Origin: Actinomycetes bacterium
GTDB lineage: Bacteria; Actinomycetota; Actinomycetes; Mycobacteriales; Mycobacteriaceae
NCBI GenBank assembly: GCA_029780675.1
Contig: JAKOYE010000111.1
Coordinates: 1 to 64,000 of the forward strand
Direction of reading: 5' to 3'
Length of the DNA stretch: 64,000 nt
In this document: piece by piece, positions 18,140-29,047 of the stretch
Layout: every line of letters begins with the position of its first letter
How positions within the stretch are numbered: position 1 is the first letter of the stretch
The notes under the pieces: generated by a model
What the model was told of the DNA's origin: nothing
What the model saw: the letters and a program-made list of their open reading frames with translations, nothing else
The model's database searches: none
Translations under genes and position numbers: made by a program

Positions 18140-18202
18140 CCCCTAACCGTTCGTGTCTCCCTCACGGCGCCCCTATCGGGTACCCCTAATGACTGCCCCT
18201 AA
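18140..18202. promoter_or_regulatory. CCCCTAA repeat array between the Hsp70-like and Rv0340-like genes
   Basis: CCCCTAA occurs at 18140-18146, 18183-18189 and 18196-18202, with the variant CCCCTAT at 18170-18176. The last three are spaced exactly 13 bases apart. The array lies in the divergent promoter region, 41 bases from the Hsp70-like start and 54 bases from the Rv0340-like start. The same heptamer recurs before iniB. I infer binding sites for the LuxR-type regulator encoded in this locus. Confidence 0.6.
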
Positions 18203-18256
18203 TGCGTGTCGTCATCGTCGTGGCCGGCCTGCTGTCGGGTCGCTACCCTTCCTGGC

Positions 18257-18772
18257 ATGGGCACGACGCTGCTGGACTTCGTGATGGGACTGGTGCGGGA
18301 CCCGGAGGCGGCCGCGCGCTACGCCGCTGATCCGGCAGCGGCCCTGGAGTCGGCGGGGCTGGCCGGTGTCACCTCGGCCGACGTTGACACCATCCTCCCC
18401 GTGGTGACCGACTCCCTGGCGATGAGCAGCCCGGACCTGGCACGTCGAGCGGATCCGGATTCGAGTGTCTGGTCCAGCGGTGCCGCGGCGGTTGCCTTCG
18501 CGGCGTTCGAGCCGGTCGTTCCCGCCGCTACGCCGATCCCGTCGGCAATCGTCGTCCCGCCGGTCGTCCCGCCGGAGCCGGTGGTCGCCGACAGTTCCGG
18601 GCAGACGCCCCCGAGTTGGCCGCCCACCGGTCGGCCGGCCGATCCGCTGGGCCCGGGTCCGCTCGCCACCGCCGCGCCCGATGACGGGGCGGCGGACGCG
18701 GGGGAGTGGCCGCCCGCCGTCGACACCGGCCCGGTGCCGGACTTCCCTGCGGATACCTGGCATACCCCCTAA
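18257..18772 (+). CDS. Rv0340-like protein with IniB-type N-terminal domain
   Basis: A 171-residue protein. The first 55 residues (TLLDFVMGLVRDPEAAARYA ... GLAGVTSADVDTILPVVTDSL) align with the start of IniB encoded next door (same hydrophobic helix, RD, acidic helix, AGLAG motif), so the two share a domain. The remainder is Pro/Ala-rich and probably disordered. It corresponds to Rv0340 in order and size. ATG 18257 is preferred to the upstream 18206, because TACCCT lies seven bases before it, a leaderless arrangement. The stop codon TAA is itself part of a CCCCTAA motif that may belong to the iniB control region. Function is unknown; envelope-stress response is likely from context. Confidence 0.75.
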   Translation: MGTTLLDFVMGLVRDPEAAARYAADPAAALESAGLAGVTSADVDTILPVVTDSLAMSSPDLARRADPDSSVWSSGAAAVAFAAFEPVVPAATPIPSAIVVPPVVPPEPVVADSSGQTPPSWPPTGRPADPLGPGPLATAAPDDGAADAGEWPPAVDTGPVPDFPADTWHTP

Positions 18773-18817
18773 TTCCCCCAACGTGTGCAGGATAATCCCC
18801 TAACGGGGGTGGGGATT
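18766..18817. promoter_or_regulatory. iniB upstream control region with CCCCTAA motifs and inverted repeat
   Basis: CCCCTAA lies at 18766-18772 and 18797-18803, with a variant CCCCCAA at 18775-18781. AATCCCC at 18794-18800 and GGGGATT at 18811-18817 form a 7-bp inverted repeat with a 10-base spacer. A -10-like TAGCGT follows at 18858-18863, about 52 bases before iniB. This is the expected place for iniB induction control. Confidence 0.6.
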
Positions 18818-18914
18818 TGTAGGACTCTTCCCCGCTTTCGGCGGGCGGCGATCTCCCTAGCGTGATGGTCAGGTCGCCGGAAGGCCCGGCGAGCAAATCC
18901 GAAAGGGGCTTCTC

Positions 18915-19808
18915 ATGATCGCTCTCATCGACTGGATCCTCAGCCTTTTCCGCGACGAGGACGCCGCCAGAGCCTTTGTGACCGCTCCCGAGCAGGCCAT
19001 GCGCGACGCCGGCCTGGCGGGGATCAGCGCCGCCCAGTTGTCCTCGGTCGCCGCCACCGCGGTGCCCGGTCTCGTCCTCGGTGGGGGCAACCCGATCGTC
19101 GGACTCCAGCGGGTGGTGGCCAATCAGTACGGCTTTACCCCCGTGTTCCCCCCGCAACCGTCGTTCGATCCGGTCTGGGCCCCCGCTCCCACCTACGCCC
19201 CGCAGGCGGCGTTCGCCCCGGAAGCGACGTACGCCCCCGAGAACACGTTCGCCCCCGAGAACACGTTCGCCCCGCAGACCACCACCGATCTGGCCAGCCA
19301 CAACGACACCGCACTGTTCAGTCCGCCGCAGTCGGCCGGCGCCAATGCCCAGCAGGGTGGTTTCAACATCGGTTTCGGTGACATCACCTTCGGCGCCAAG
19401 ACCACGACCACCGCGACGGAGGGCAGTGTCGTGGTGGGCCGGGACGCCGGCGGGGACATCGTCAGTGGTGATGGTGCGGTCCTCGGCAGCGCCAACAGCG
19501 TCACCAACGGAGGGATCCGGGCCGATCACGGCTCCAACGTCGCGACGGCCGAGGGTGCGGCCATCCGTGACAGCGGGACGACCACCACCGCCGGGGGCGA
19601 CGCCGGGGTGCACCTCGGTGCGGCCACCGTGACGACCACGACGACCGAGGTCACCGCGACGACCATCATCGACAACTCCGACTCGTCGAGCCACTCGATG
19701 CTCGACGCCGGCTACGACACCACGTTGGTCAACAGCGATATCGACAACAGCCTCGACCTCGCGCTGGCGTCCGGTAACCAACTCGGCAGCCAACTGTTCG
19801 GCTTCTGA
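18915..19808 (+). CDS. iniB: IniB, isoniazid-inducible envelope-stress protein
   Basis: A 297-residue protein beginning IALIDWILSLFRDEDAARAFV, the IniB N-terminal domain, followed by a Pro/Phe/Ala segment with repeats (FAPENTFAPENTFAPQ, about residues 110-125). The Gly/Ala/Thr/Ser-rich C-terminal half (QQGGFNIGFGDITFG, GSVVVGRDAGGDIVSGDGA) probably forms beta-strand repeats. M. tuberculosis IniB is longer and glycine-rich; here the low-complexity part is shorter. It is induced by cell-wall inhibitors in other mycobacteria, while its molecular role is unclear. ATG 18915 follows AAAGGGG. Unlike in M. tuberculosis, iniA and iniC do not follow; they lie 14 kb away on the opposite strand. Confidence 0.88.
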   Translation: MIALIDWILSLFRDEDAARAFVTAPEQAMRDAGLAGISAAQLSSVAATAVPGLVLGGGNPIVGLQRVVANQYGFTPVFPPQPSFDPVWAPAPTYAPQAAFAPEATYAPENTFAPENTFAPQTTTDLASHNDTALFSPPQSAGANAQQGGFNIGFGDITFGAKTTTTATEGSVVVGRDAGGDIVSGDGAVLGSANSVTNGGIRADHGSNVATAEGAAIRDSGTTTTAGGDAGVHLGAATVTTTTTEVTATTIIDNSDSSSHSMLDAGYDTTLVNSDIDNSLDLALASGNQLGSQLFGF

Positions 19809-19875
19809 GCGTTGACGCGCCGATCACGCGCACCCCAGACCCGCTGCCCGGTGACACAACTCCTAGCATCTTCTC

Positions 19876-20616
19876 GTGACCGAGAGACTGACCGCCCTCG
19901 ACGTCGTGTGCTTCAAGTGGGGCGAGCGTTACCCCTCGACCTACGCCAACCGGCTGCGGGGAATGCTGCTGCGTCACCTCGATGCCGATCTCACCTTCCA
20001 TTGTGTGACCGACGACCCGGCCGGCCTGCATCCCGACTTCATGGCTCACGACATCGCCCAGTTCCAGATCGAGGGATGGGACATGGGGCATGGACTGAAA
20101 CTGTCGGCGTTCTCCCGGGACTTCCTCGGACTGGCCGGGCGCCACATCCTGATCATGGACCTCGACATGGTTGTACTCGACGACATGTCCTATGTGCTGG
20201 ACCGGCCGGATGAGGATTTCATCATCACGCCAGGCCATAACCAGTACGCCGGGACCCGAGGGCACAGCGCTCTGTACCGCATCCGGGTGGGTTCCCGCCC
20301 AGATGTCTGGGAGGAACTCATTGCGGATCCGGCCGCGACGGTTTCGGTCTACCAGCACCACAACGGCGGCCCGGGTCAGCTCTCCGAGCAGCGCTGGCTG
20401 GAGCGTTGCTTTGAACAGATGGAGTTCTTTCCGGAGGGCATGCTGGCTTACTATCGCCAGGACTGCGACGCGCTCGGGCCGGGGAAGACCGCCGTTGTGC
20501 CAGCCGGTGCCCGGGTGGTGTCCTTCGCGGGTCGCGTGGACCCGGTGCACGTCCAGCATTCGGATTACGGCGAGTGGCGGCATGCGCCCTGGGTCGCCGA
20601 GCACTGGCGTGAGTAA
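19876..20616 (+). CDS. Glycosyltransferase-like protein with DxD motif
   Basis: A 246-residue cytosolic protein. The N-terminal part (DVVCFKWGERYPSTYANRLR, FHCVTDDP) and the central ILIMDLDMVVLDDM with a DLD motif (residues 95-97) resemble GT-A glycosyltransferases of the GT8/GT32 kind, in which the motif binds the metal and nucleotide sugar. A second acidic/His patch (YQHHNGGPGQLSEQRWLE) and a C-terminal VQHSDYGEWRHAPW could complete the site. Donor and acceptor are unknown. GTG 19876 lies six bases after TAGCAT, suggesting a leaderless transcript. The membrane protein gene eight bases downstream is probably co-transcribed. Confidence 0.7.
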   Translation: MTERLTALDVVCFKWGERYPSTYANRLRGMLLRHLDADLTFHCVTDDPAGLHPDFMAHDIAQFQIEGWDMGHGLKLSAFSRDFLGLAGRHILIMDLDMVVLDDMSYVLDRPDEDFIITPGHNQYAGTRGHSALYRIRVGSRPDVWEELIADPAATVSVYQHHNGGPGQLSEQRWLERCFEQMEFFPEGMLAYYRQDCDALGPGKTAVVPAGARVVSFAGRVDPVHVQHSDYGEWRHAPWVAEHWRE

Positions 20617-20624
20617 GCATCGGG

Positions 20625-21221
20625 ATGCGTGAGGGCGGTCTGCGACGAGGTGGCGGGCTGCTGGTCCTGTCCGGGCTGGGACTCCTGGCCGTCGGGCTGG
20701 TCGGCTGGCTCGCCACCTTGTTGGCTTCGGCCTGGGCTGCGCGGCCCGCTGTGATCGAAGACCTGACGGCGGTCTGGCCCGTCGCCGGGTCGGCACCGCT
20801 GGGAGGATCGGTCACGGTATCGGTGCCGCCCGGGGAGACCCTGGTGGCGTTTCTGGTGGGCACCGACCTCCGCGGTACCGCCGGCACCACCACCGGCACC
20901 TGCGCCGCGCAGGCCGGGGCGGCGGCCGTTCCGCTCGCCTCCCCGGTGCTCCTGGATTTCTCGGTCGACGGGCTGTTCACCGGGAACCGGGAGGCAGTCG
21001 CCGTCGCCGGATGGCGTAATGCCGGGGACGACGCGGTGGCGGTTGAGATCAGCTGCGACACCGCGGATTCCACGGTCGACGGCTTCGTGGCTGTTCCCTC
21101 GAAGTCCGCGGCCTTCCCGAGTGATCCGTGGTTTCAGCCCTGGGGTTGGGTGACGCTGGGCAGTCTCGGTGGGGTACTCATCGTGGTCGGGCTGGTCCGG
21201 TTACCACGAGAATCACCCTGA
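20625..21221 (+). CDS. Two-pass membrane protein of unknown function
   Basis: A 198-residue protein with a basic start, a membrane segment (LLVLSGLGLLAVGLVGWLATLLA, about 12-34), an extracytoplasmic region of about 125 residues with two cysteines, and a second segment near the C-terminus (WVTLGSLGGVLIVVGLV). I do not recognise the family. It follows the glycosyltransferase-like gene by eight bases and may act with it. It is convergent with the pectate-lyase-like gene. Confidence 0.6.
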   Translation: MREGGLRRGGGLLVLSGLGLLAVGLVGWLATLLASAWAARPAVIEDLTAVWPVAGSAPLGGSVTVSVPPGETLVAFLVGTDLRGTAGTTTGTCAAQAGAAAVPLASPVLLDFSVDGLFTGNREAVAVAGWRNAGDDAVAVEISCDTADSTVDGFVAVPSKSAAFPSDPWFQPWGWVTLGSLGGVLIVVGLVRLPRESP

Positions 21222-21232
21222 ATGACCGGAAT

Positions 21233-23851
<2,619 letters not shown>

Positions 23852-23947
23852 CAGCTCTCCCATAACCAACTATTAACTGCAACCTATGGAGCCGAACACC
23901 TCATTTGACCACGTCAGGCTGGATTTCGCAGCAATTCTTTCGTGACC

Positions 23948-23967
23948 GTCAGACAGAACTTTCTGAC
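23948..23967. promoter_or_regulatory. Inverted repeat in the AT-richer divergent spacer
   Basis: GTCAGA at 23948-23953 and TCTGAC at 23962-23967 face each other across eight bases. They sit in the 218-base spacer between the pectate-lyase-like gene and the phosphodiesterase gene. The spacer is visibly poorer in GC than its flanks and must hold both promoters; TACTCT at 24016-24021 could be the -10 for the rightward genes. Operator function is inferred. Confidence 0.4.
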
Positions 23968-24069
23968 ATTGCCGACTTTGCGGCTGAAAACCACCTGTGA
24001 GTCGCTCCGCCGTTCTACTCTGACTGCGGTCCACGGGGCCTGATGTCGTGCCGATCGGAGAATCCAGCC

Positions 24070-26043
24070 ATGAAGACCGTCAAGGACCTGTGCCTCGGCG
24101 TGGCCGTGGCCGGCTTGGTCGCGGGAGCCGGATCCGCCCTCGGTTGCGCGGTGGCGTCGGCGGATGCAGGCACCTCCGACTCCGTGACCGCCGACGCCCG
24201 CTCGGACGCGGTCGCGGAGTCCAGTCGGGCCGGCGGGCCGTCCCGGAAAGCGAATGCTTCTGCCTCCGATCACCGGCAGCGCACCGCGACCCGGGCAGAG
24301 TCGGCCGTTGCCGATGCTGACGCCGGTGGCCGACCGGCAGAAGGTGGCGAGGTGTCGGGGCGCGCCGCCGTCCGGGTTGGCGCATCGGATTCCGGTGCCG
24401 ATTCCAGGGCTTCCGACTCGGCGATCGGCGGCGCGCAGGGCACCGTCGCGGTCCCGGCAGCGACCACGGCAGCTCAGCCGGGCTCGCCCGTGGTCGATCT
24501 CGCCGATCGGATCACCGTCCCGGCAGTGGCGAGTGTGCCCACCGCTTCTCCTCGGCCGGCCGCAGCCACGGCCCCGGCCGATCACCGCGTGACCGTGGGC
24601 GGGATCGCGCAGGCGCTCGCCGATGCCGTCGCGGCGCTGCTTGGCGCACCCGCCGGTTCGCTGCAATCGGTGGCTCCGCTCCCGCTGCCGTCGCCGACCC
24701 CGGTGTTGCCCGCCGGTGCGCTCCCCGTCATGGCATCCTCGAGCGCCGGGCGCAGCCGCAACGCCGGCGCCGCGCAGGTCGGCGACGACACCGACCCCAC
24801 TCACGTGCTTCTCATCGGCACCGATGGCACCAACTTGAGCAAGATTCTCGAATACACCTACGACGACCCGAACAGCGGATTCCGGGTCGTGATGGATCAG
24901 GGTGTGACCGGCGCGACGAGCCTCGTCGGGCACACCACCATCTCCGGCCCGTCCTGGACGACGATCCTGACCGGCGTGTGGGACAGCAAGTCCGGGGTGA
25001 TCAACAACCTGTTCGACCCGGCTCCCTACATCCCGTGGCCGACGGTGTTCAACCAGCTGGAGTACTTCGACTCCACGATCGACACCGCGGTGTTCGCCAA
25101 CTGGAAGTACATCAACGACATCGCCGCAGCCGGCAGCTACCCCGTCGCACCGGCGGACAACGTGTTCGTCGAGTTCAGCAACAGCTGGGAGGACACCGAC
25201 GATCTCGTGGTCGACGCGACCATCGCACGGATCAACGCCACCCAGGCCACCGACTCGGCCTTCATGTTCTCCTACCAGGTGGCCGTCGACGAGGCCGGCC
25301 ACGCGCACGGCGGCGGATCACCGGAATATGCCGCCGCGGTCGTCAACACCAGCGAGAACATCGCCCGCATCATGGACGCGATCGATGCCTGGGAGACGGC
25401 CAACCCGGGTCAGGAGTGGACGGTCATCGTGACGACCGACCACGGCCACCAGCAGTCGGTGGGCTTCGGGCACGGCTTCCAGTCGCCCAACGAGACGTCC
25501 TCGTTCGTGATCTTCGACCTCGAGGGCGACGGCGCCAACGACGGCAAGCAGAACCTGGCCTACACCACCGCCGACATCACGCCCACGATCGTGAGTCTGT
25601 TCGGGGCTCCGAGCCGGTCGGACTTCGACGGTGCGCCGCTGTACGGCAAGGTCACCAGCATCGTCGACCCGACCGACCTCAAGCAGGCACTCGACGACGC
25701 GATCGCCATGTACGGCTACCCGAACATCGGCGTCAACATCGCTCTCGGGGTCCGGACGGTGTTCGCCTCCATCCCGTACTTCCTCGACGGATTCGTCACC
25801 ACCGTCACCGACCAGTTGCAGGCCATCGTCGACGCCGACATCTTCCTGGTCAGCGCGCTGGCGGGTGTCGCCGAGTTCGTCGTCCAGATCGTCGGCGACA
25901 TCGCGGTCGGAACGACGCAGGCCCTCGCCCGGGTCGTTGCCACCCTCACCGGCTCCGGTGTGATCCCGCCGTCGGATCCGCCGTTGCCGCCCCCGTCTTC
26001 TGCTGCCCTCGAAACCCTCTTACCCGCCGCCGTGCTGGTCTGA
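24070..26043 (+). CDS. Secreted type I phosphodiesterase/nucleotide pyrophosphatase-like enzyme
   Basis: A 657-residue exported protein of the alkaline phosphatase superfamily. It has a signal peptide (VKDLCLGVAVAGLVAGAGSALGCA, ending ASADA), about 210 disordered Ala/Ser residues, then the catalytic domain. Metal-site features are HVLLIGTDGTN, a nucleophile region TTISGPSWTTILTG, VDEAGHAHGG, VTTDHGHQQ and GFGHGF. These enzymes cleave phosphodiester or pyrophosphate bonds with two metals; the substrate is unknown. The last 120 residues contain amphipathic and hydrophobic helices. ATG 24070 follows CGGAG. The tandem phosphoesterase genes begin 18 bases after its stop, so they are probably one operon. 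Confidence 0.85.
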   Translation: MKTVKDLCLGVAVAGLVAGAGSALGCAVASADAGTSDSVTADARSDAVAESSRAGGPSRKANASASDHRQRTATRAESAVADADAGGRPAEGGEVSGRAAVRVGASDSGADSRASDSAIGGAQGTVAVPAATTAAQPGSPVVDLADRITVPAVASVPTASPRPAAATAPADHRVTVGGIAQALADAVAALLGAPAGSLQSVAPLPLPSPTPVLPAGALPVMASSSAGRSRNAGAAQVGDDTDPTHVLLIGTDGTNLSKILEYTYDDPNSGFRVVMDQGVTGATSLVGHTTISGPSWTTILTGVWDSKSGVINNLFDPAPYIPWPTVFNQLEYFDSTIDTAVFANWKYINDIAAAGSYPVAPADNVFVEFSNSWEDTDDLVVDATIARINATQATDSAFMFSYQVAVDEAGHAHGGGSPEYAAAVVNTSENIARIMDAIDAWETANPGQEWTVIVTTDHGHQQSVGFGHGFQSPNETSSFVIFDLEGDGANDGKQNLAYTTADITPTIVSLFGAPSRSDFDGAPLYGKVTSIVDPTDLKQALDDAIAMYGYPNIGVNIALGVRTVFASIPYFLDGFVTTVTDQLQAIVDADIFLVSALAGVAEFVVQIVGDIAVGTTQALARVVATLTGSGVIPPSDPPLPPPSSAALETLLPAAVLV

Positions 26044-26046
26044 CAA

Positions 26047-26733
26047 GAAAAGGAAACCCTTGTGAACGTTGGGCGTATGGGAGCGCTGGCTGTTGCGCTC
26101 GGTATTGGTTGGGCTTTGGCGGGTCCGGCGTGCACGGCGTCGGCTGCTCCGGCGGAGGATGACGGGGCTTCGGCTGCGTCGGCTTCGTCGTCTGCTGGGG
26201 CGGGGGAGCGTGGTTCGGCGCGTGCCGGTGCCGGGACGGGTAAGCGTTCGGGTGGTGCTGATGCGGGGTCGGATTCGACCGGGCGTTCCGGGGTTGCTCG
26301 GGCTGCGGCGGGGGTAGGTGCCGCGGCGGTCAAGGGGGATAACGACGCACCGGCGGCGGCTGCGGTGCGGCCTGCGGCCACCACGATCAGCGTCCCGGCG
26401 GCTCCGGCTCCGGTTTCTGCTGCGGTTGAGGTCGAGGTTGAGGTTGCCGATGCGGTGGTGGCGGTGACGTCGGTGGAGCAGCCGGTGGCGGCTGCTGCGT
26501 CGGTTCCGGTTGCGCCGTTTGTGGCGACGCGGGCGGCTCGGGCTGCGGCGCGGGCGGCGGTGATCGCTTCCAGTGGGCATTCGGTGTCTGCGGTGGAGGG
26601 TCTGCCGGGTTCGGGTTCGGGTGGTAGCCCGGCGCAGGCGGCGTTGGCGTTTTCGGTGCTGGCGGCTGCGCGTCGGGATTTCGAGCAGCGTGATGCGGGT
26701 CGGGTCGCCGCGTCCGCGGTCGGCACCAGCCTG
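26047..26733 (+). repeat. 5' module of tandem phosphoesterase genes, copy 1
   Basis: From the ribosome binding site (GAAAAGGAAACCCTTGTGAAC) to a GTCGGCACCAGCCTG block, this 687-base segment is almost identical to 28361-29047. Identity falls off sharply after it. It is rich in T-ending codons (GCT, GGT, GTT), unlike the C-ending codons of the catalytic parts. Recent duplication or gene conversion is the simplest reading. Confidence 0.85.
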
Positions 26734-28320
26734 GTCGTGAGCCCCAACCTGCTGATGAACCCGGGCGCGGAGTTCGGCGACGATTCGCCGTCGGGCAACA
26801 GCGCGGTCAGCATTCCGGGGTGGAAACTGACCGGCACGCCCACGGTGATCGAATACGGCGCCCCTCGGAACAGCTGGCCGACCGGTGTCAGCTTCGCCAT
26901 GCCCACGCTGCCGACCTTCATGGGCTACCCGCAGGCCAACAGCGGCCCGCCGAACGGTGGTGAGCAGTTCTTCGGCGGCGGCAACGTCGCGACCGCGACG
27001 CTGACCCAGACCGTCGACCTGAGCAGCATCGGCGCCGACATCGACCTCGGTGGGGTGAACTACAACCTCAGCGGCTGGCTCGGGGGCTACCTGTTCAACC
27101 CGTCGGCCGCATCGGTGAAGGTGAGCTTCCTGGACTCCAACCGGACCTACCTGGGTGCCTCGTCGATCGGCCCCGTCTCGATGTGGGACCGCTGGCTGCA
27201 GACCGGCTTCAAGGAGCGTCACGCCGCCGGGCTGCTGCCGGAGGGCACCCGCTTCGCCGAGGTCGTGGTCAACCTCGAGGCGTGCAACCCGATCAAGTAC
27301 GGATTCAACGCCGCCTACAACCCGGCCTTCGCCGACAACATCTCCTTCACGGTCAGCGCGGACCTGCCGGCCCCGCCGGATCCGGAGCCGGCGCCGTCGG
27401 TGGTTGGGGAGTTGGACCACATCTACATGGTCTACATGGAGAACAAGGGTTACAACCAGATCGTCGGCAGCCCCAACGCGCCGTTCACCAACAGCCTGAT
27501 CAACGCCTACGGGTTCTCCAGTAACTCCTACGGGCTGACCCACCCGAGCCTGCCGAACTACTACCCGATCGTTGGCGGAACGGACTACGGTCTGACCTAC
27601 AACTGCGCGTCGCCGTGCATCAGCTCCGACAACATCCTGACGGCCAATATCGATGCGGCCGGCAAGACCTGGCGGGGCTACGCTCAGAGCCTTACCTATG
27701 ACGGGAACCCGCTGGTCAGTTCGGGTGACTACGCCACCGACCAGCTGCCGTTCCCGGCGTTTGAGGCGATCGCCGACGACCCGGCCTACGCCAAGGCCCA
27801 CATCGTCCCGTTGGAGCAGATGGCCATCGACCTGCAGTCCGCGGACACCGCGCCGAACTTCGCCTGGTTCGCCGCCAACGAGGACTTCAACGGCGAGGGT
27901 CCGATCGACTTCCCCTGGGGCATGCTGAACTTCGTCCTGGGTCAGCTGTCTCCGGCGCATCAGTACAACGTCGCGGCCTTGGATCAATTCCTGTCCGAGA
28001 CGGTGCCGGTGATCATGAACTCCCCGGTCTGGAATGACCCGACGCTGAAGACGGCGGTGGTGGTGACCTTCGACGAGGACAACAACAACCTGTCGCTGGG
28101 CATCGGCAACGAGGGCAATCACATCGTCACGGTCGTGATCCCGTCGCCGGGTGCGATCGCCGCCGGGATGCGGCCGGGAAGTTACACCGCGACCAACCAC
28201 TACAACCACTACAGCCTGCTGCGGATGATCGAGGACTCGCTCGGGCTGCCGTATCTGACCAAGAACGATCAGTACGCCTCGCCCATGAACGAGTTCTGGA
28301 CGGCCGGCGTCGTCGTCTAG
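26062..28320 (+). CDS. Secreted phosphoesterase (acid phosphatase/phospholipase C family), copy 1
   Basis: A 752-residue exported protein. A signal peptide (GALAVALGIGWALAGPACTASA) precedes about 200 disordered Ala/Val/Ser residues. A jelly-roll-like binding domain (about 228-440, starting NLLMNPGAEFG and containing FADNISF) recalls the DUF642/carbohydrate-binding type. The phosphoesterase domain has YMENKGYNQIVGS (metal Glu), LTHPSLPNYYPIVGG (nucleophile Ser region), VVVTFDEDNNN and HYNHYSLLRMIEDSLG. Family members hydrolyse phosphomonoesters or phospholipids outside the cell. GTG 26062 follows AAAAGGAAA. Its first 225 residues are about 95% identical to those of the next gene, while the rest is clearly more diverged. 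Confidence 0.85.
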   Translation: MNVGRMGALAVALGIGWALAGPACTASAAPAEDDGASAASASSSAGAGERGSARAGAGTGKRSGGADAGSDSTGRSGVARAAAGVGAAAVKGDNDAPAAAAVRPAATTISVPAAPAPVSAAVEVEVEVADAVVAVTSVEQPVAAAASVPVAPFVATRAARAAARAAVIASSGHSVSAVEGLPGSGSGGSPAQAALAFSVLAAARRDFEQRDAGRVAASAVGTSLVVSPNLLMNPGAEFGDDSPSGNSAVSIPGWKLTGTPTVIEYGAPRNSWPTGVSFAMPTLPTFMGYPQANSGPPNGGEQFFGGGNVATATLTQTVDLSSIGADIDLGGVNYNLSGWLGGYLFNPSAASVKVSFLDSNRTYLGASSIGPVSMWDRWLQTGFKERHAAGLLPEGTRFAEVVVNLEACNPIKYGFNAAYNPAFADNISFTVSADLPAPPDPEPAPSVVGELDHIYMVYMENKGYNQIVGSPNAPFTNSLINAYGFSSNSYGLTHPSLPNYYPIVGGTDYGLTYNCASPCISSDNILTANIDAAGKTWRGYAQSLTYDGNPLVSSGDYATDQLPFPAFEAIADDPAYAKAHIVPLEQMAIDLQSADTAPNFAWFAANEDFNGEGPIDFPWGMLNFVLGQLSPAHQYNVAALDQFLSETVPVIMNSPVWNDPTLKTAVVVTFDEDNNNLSLGIGNEGNHIVTVVIPSPGAIAAGMRPGSYTATNHYNHYSLLRMIEDSLGLPYLTKNDQYASPMNEFWTAGVVV

Positions 28321-28360
28321 GCGACAGCTCAATCCACAGACACCAACGCCACTGAGACGT

Positions 28361-29047
28361 GAAAAGGAAACCCTTGTGAACATTGGTCGTATGGGAGCGC
28401 TGGCTGTTGCGCTCGGTATCGGTTGGGCCCTGGCGGGTCCGGCGTGCACGGCGTCGGCTGCTCCGGCGGAGGATGACGGGGCTTCGGCTGCGTCGGCCGC
28501 GTCGTCTGCTGGGGCGGGGGAGCGTGGTTCGGCGCGTGCCGGCGCCGGGACGGGTAAGCGTTCCGGTGGTGGTGCTGATGCGGGGTCGGAGTCTTCTGGG
28601 CGTTCCGGGGTGGCTCGGGCTGCGGCGGGGGTAGGTGCCGCGGCGGTCAAGGGGGATAACGACTCCCCGGCGGCGGCGGGTGCGGTGCGGCCGGCGGCCA
28701 CCACGATCAGTGCCCCGGTTGCTCCGGTGTCGGCTGCGGTTGAGGTCGAGGTTGAGGTTGCCGATGCGGTGGTGGCGGTGACGTCGGTGGAGCAGCCGGT
28801 GGCGGCTGCTGCGTCGGTTCCGGTTGCGCCGTTTGTGGCGACGCGGGCGGCTCGGGCGGCGGCGCGGGCGGCGGTGATCGCTTCGAGTGGGCATTCGGTG
28901 TCTGCGGTGGAGGGTCTGCCGGGGTCGGGTTCGGGTGGTAGCCCGGCGCAGGCGGCGTTGGCGTTTTCGGTGCTGGCGGCTGCGCGTCGGGATTTCGAGC
29001 AGCTTGATGCCGGTCGGGTCGCCGCGTCCGCGGTCGGCACCAGCCTG
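28361..29047 (+). repeat. 5' module of tandem phosphoesterase genes, copy 2
   Basis: Partner of 26047-26733, offset by 2314 bases. It differs by small in-frame indels and scattered substitutions. Homology begins at the ribosome binding site rather than in the promoter and ends at the junction with the binding domain. Confidence 0.85.
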
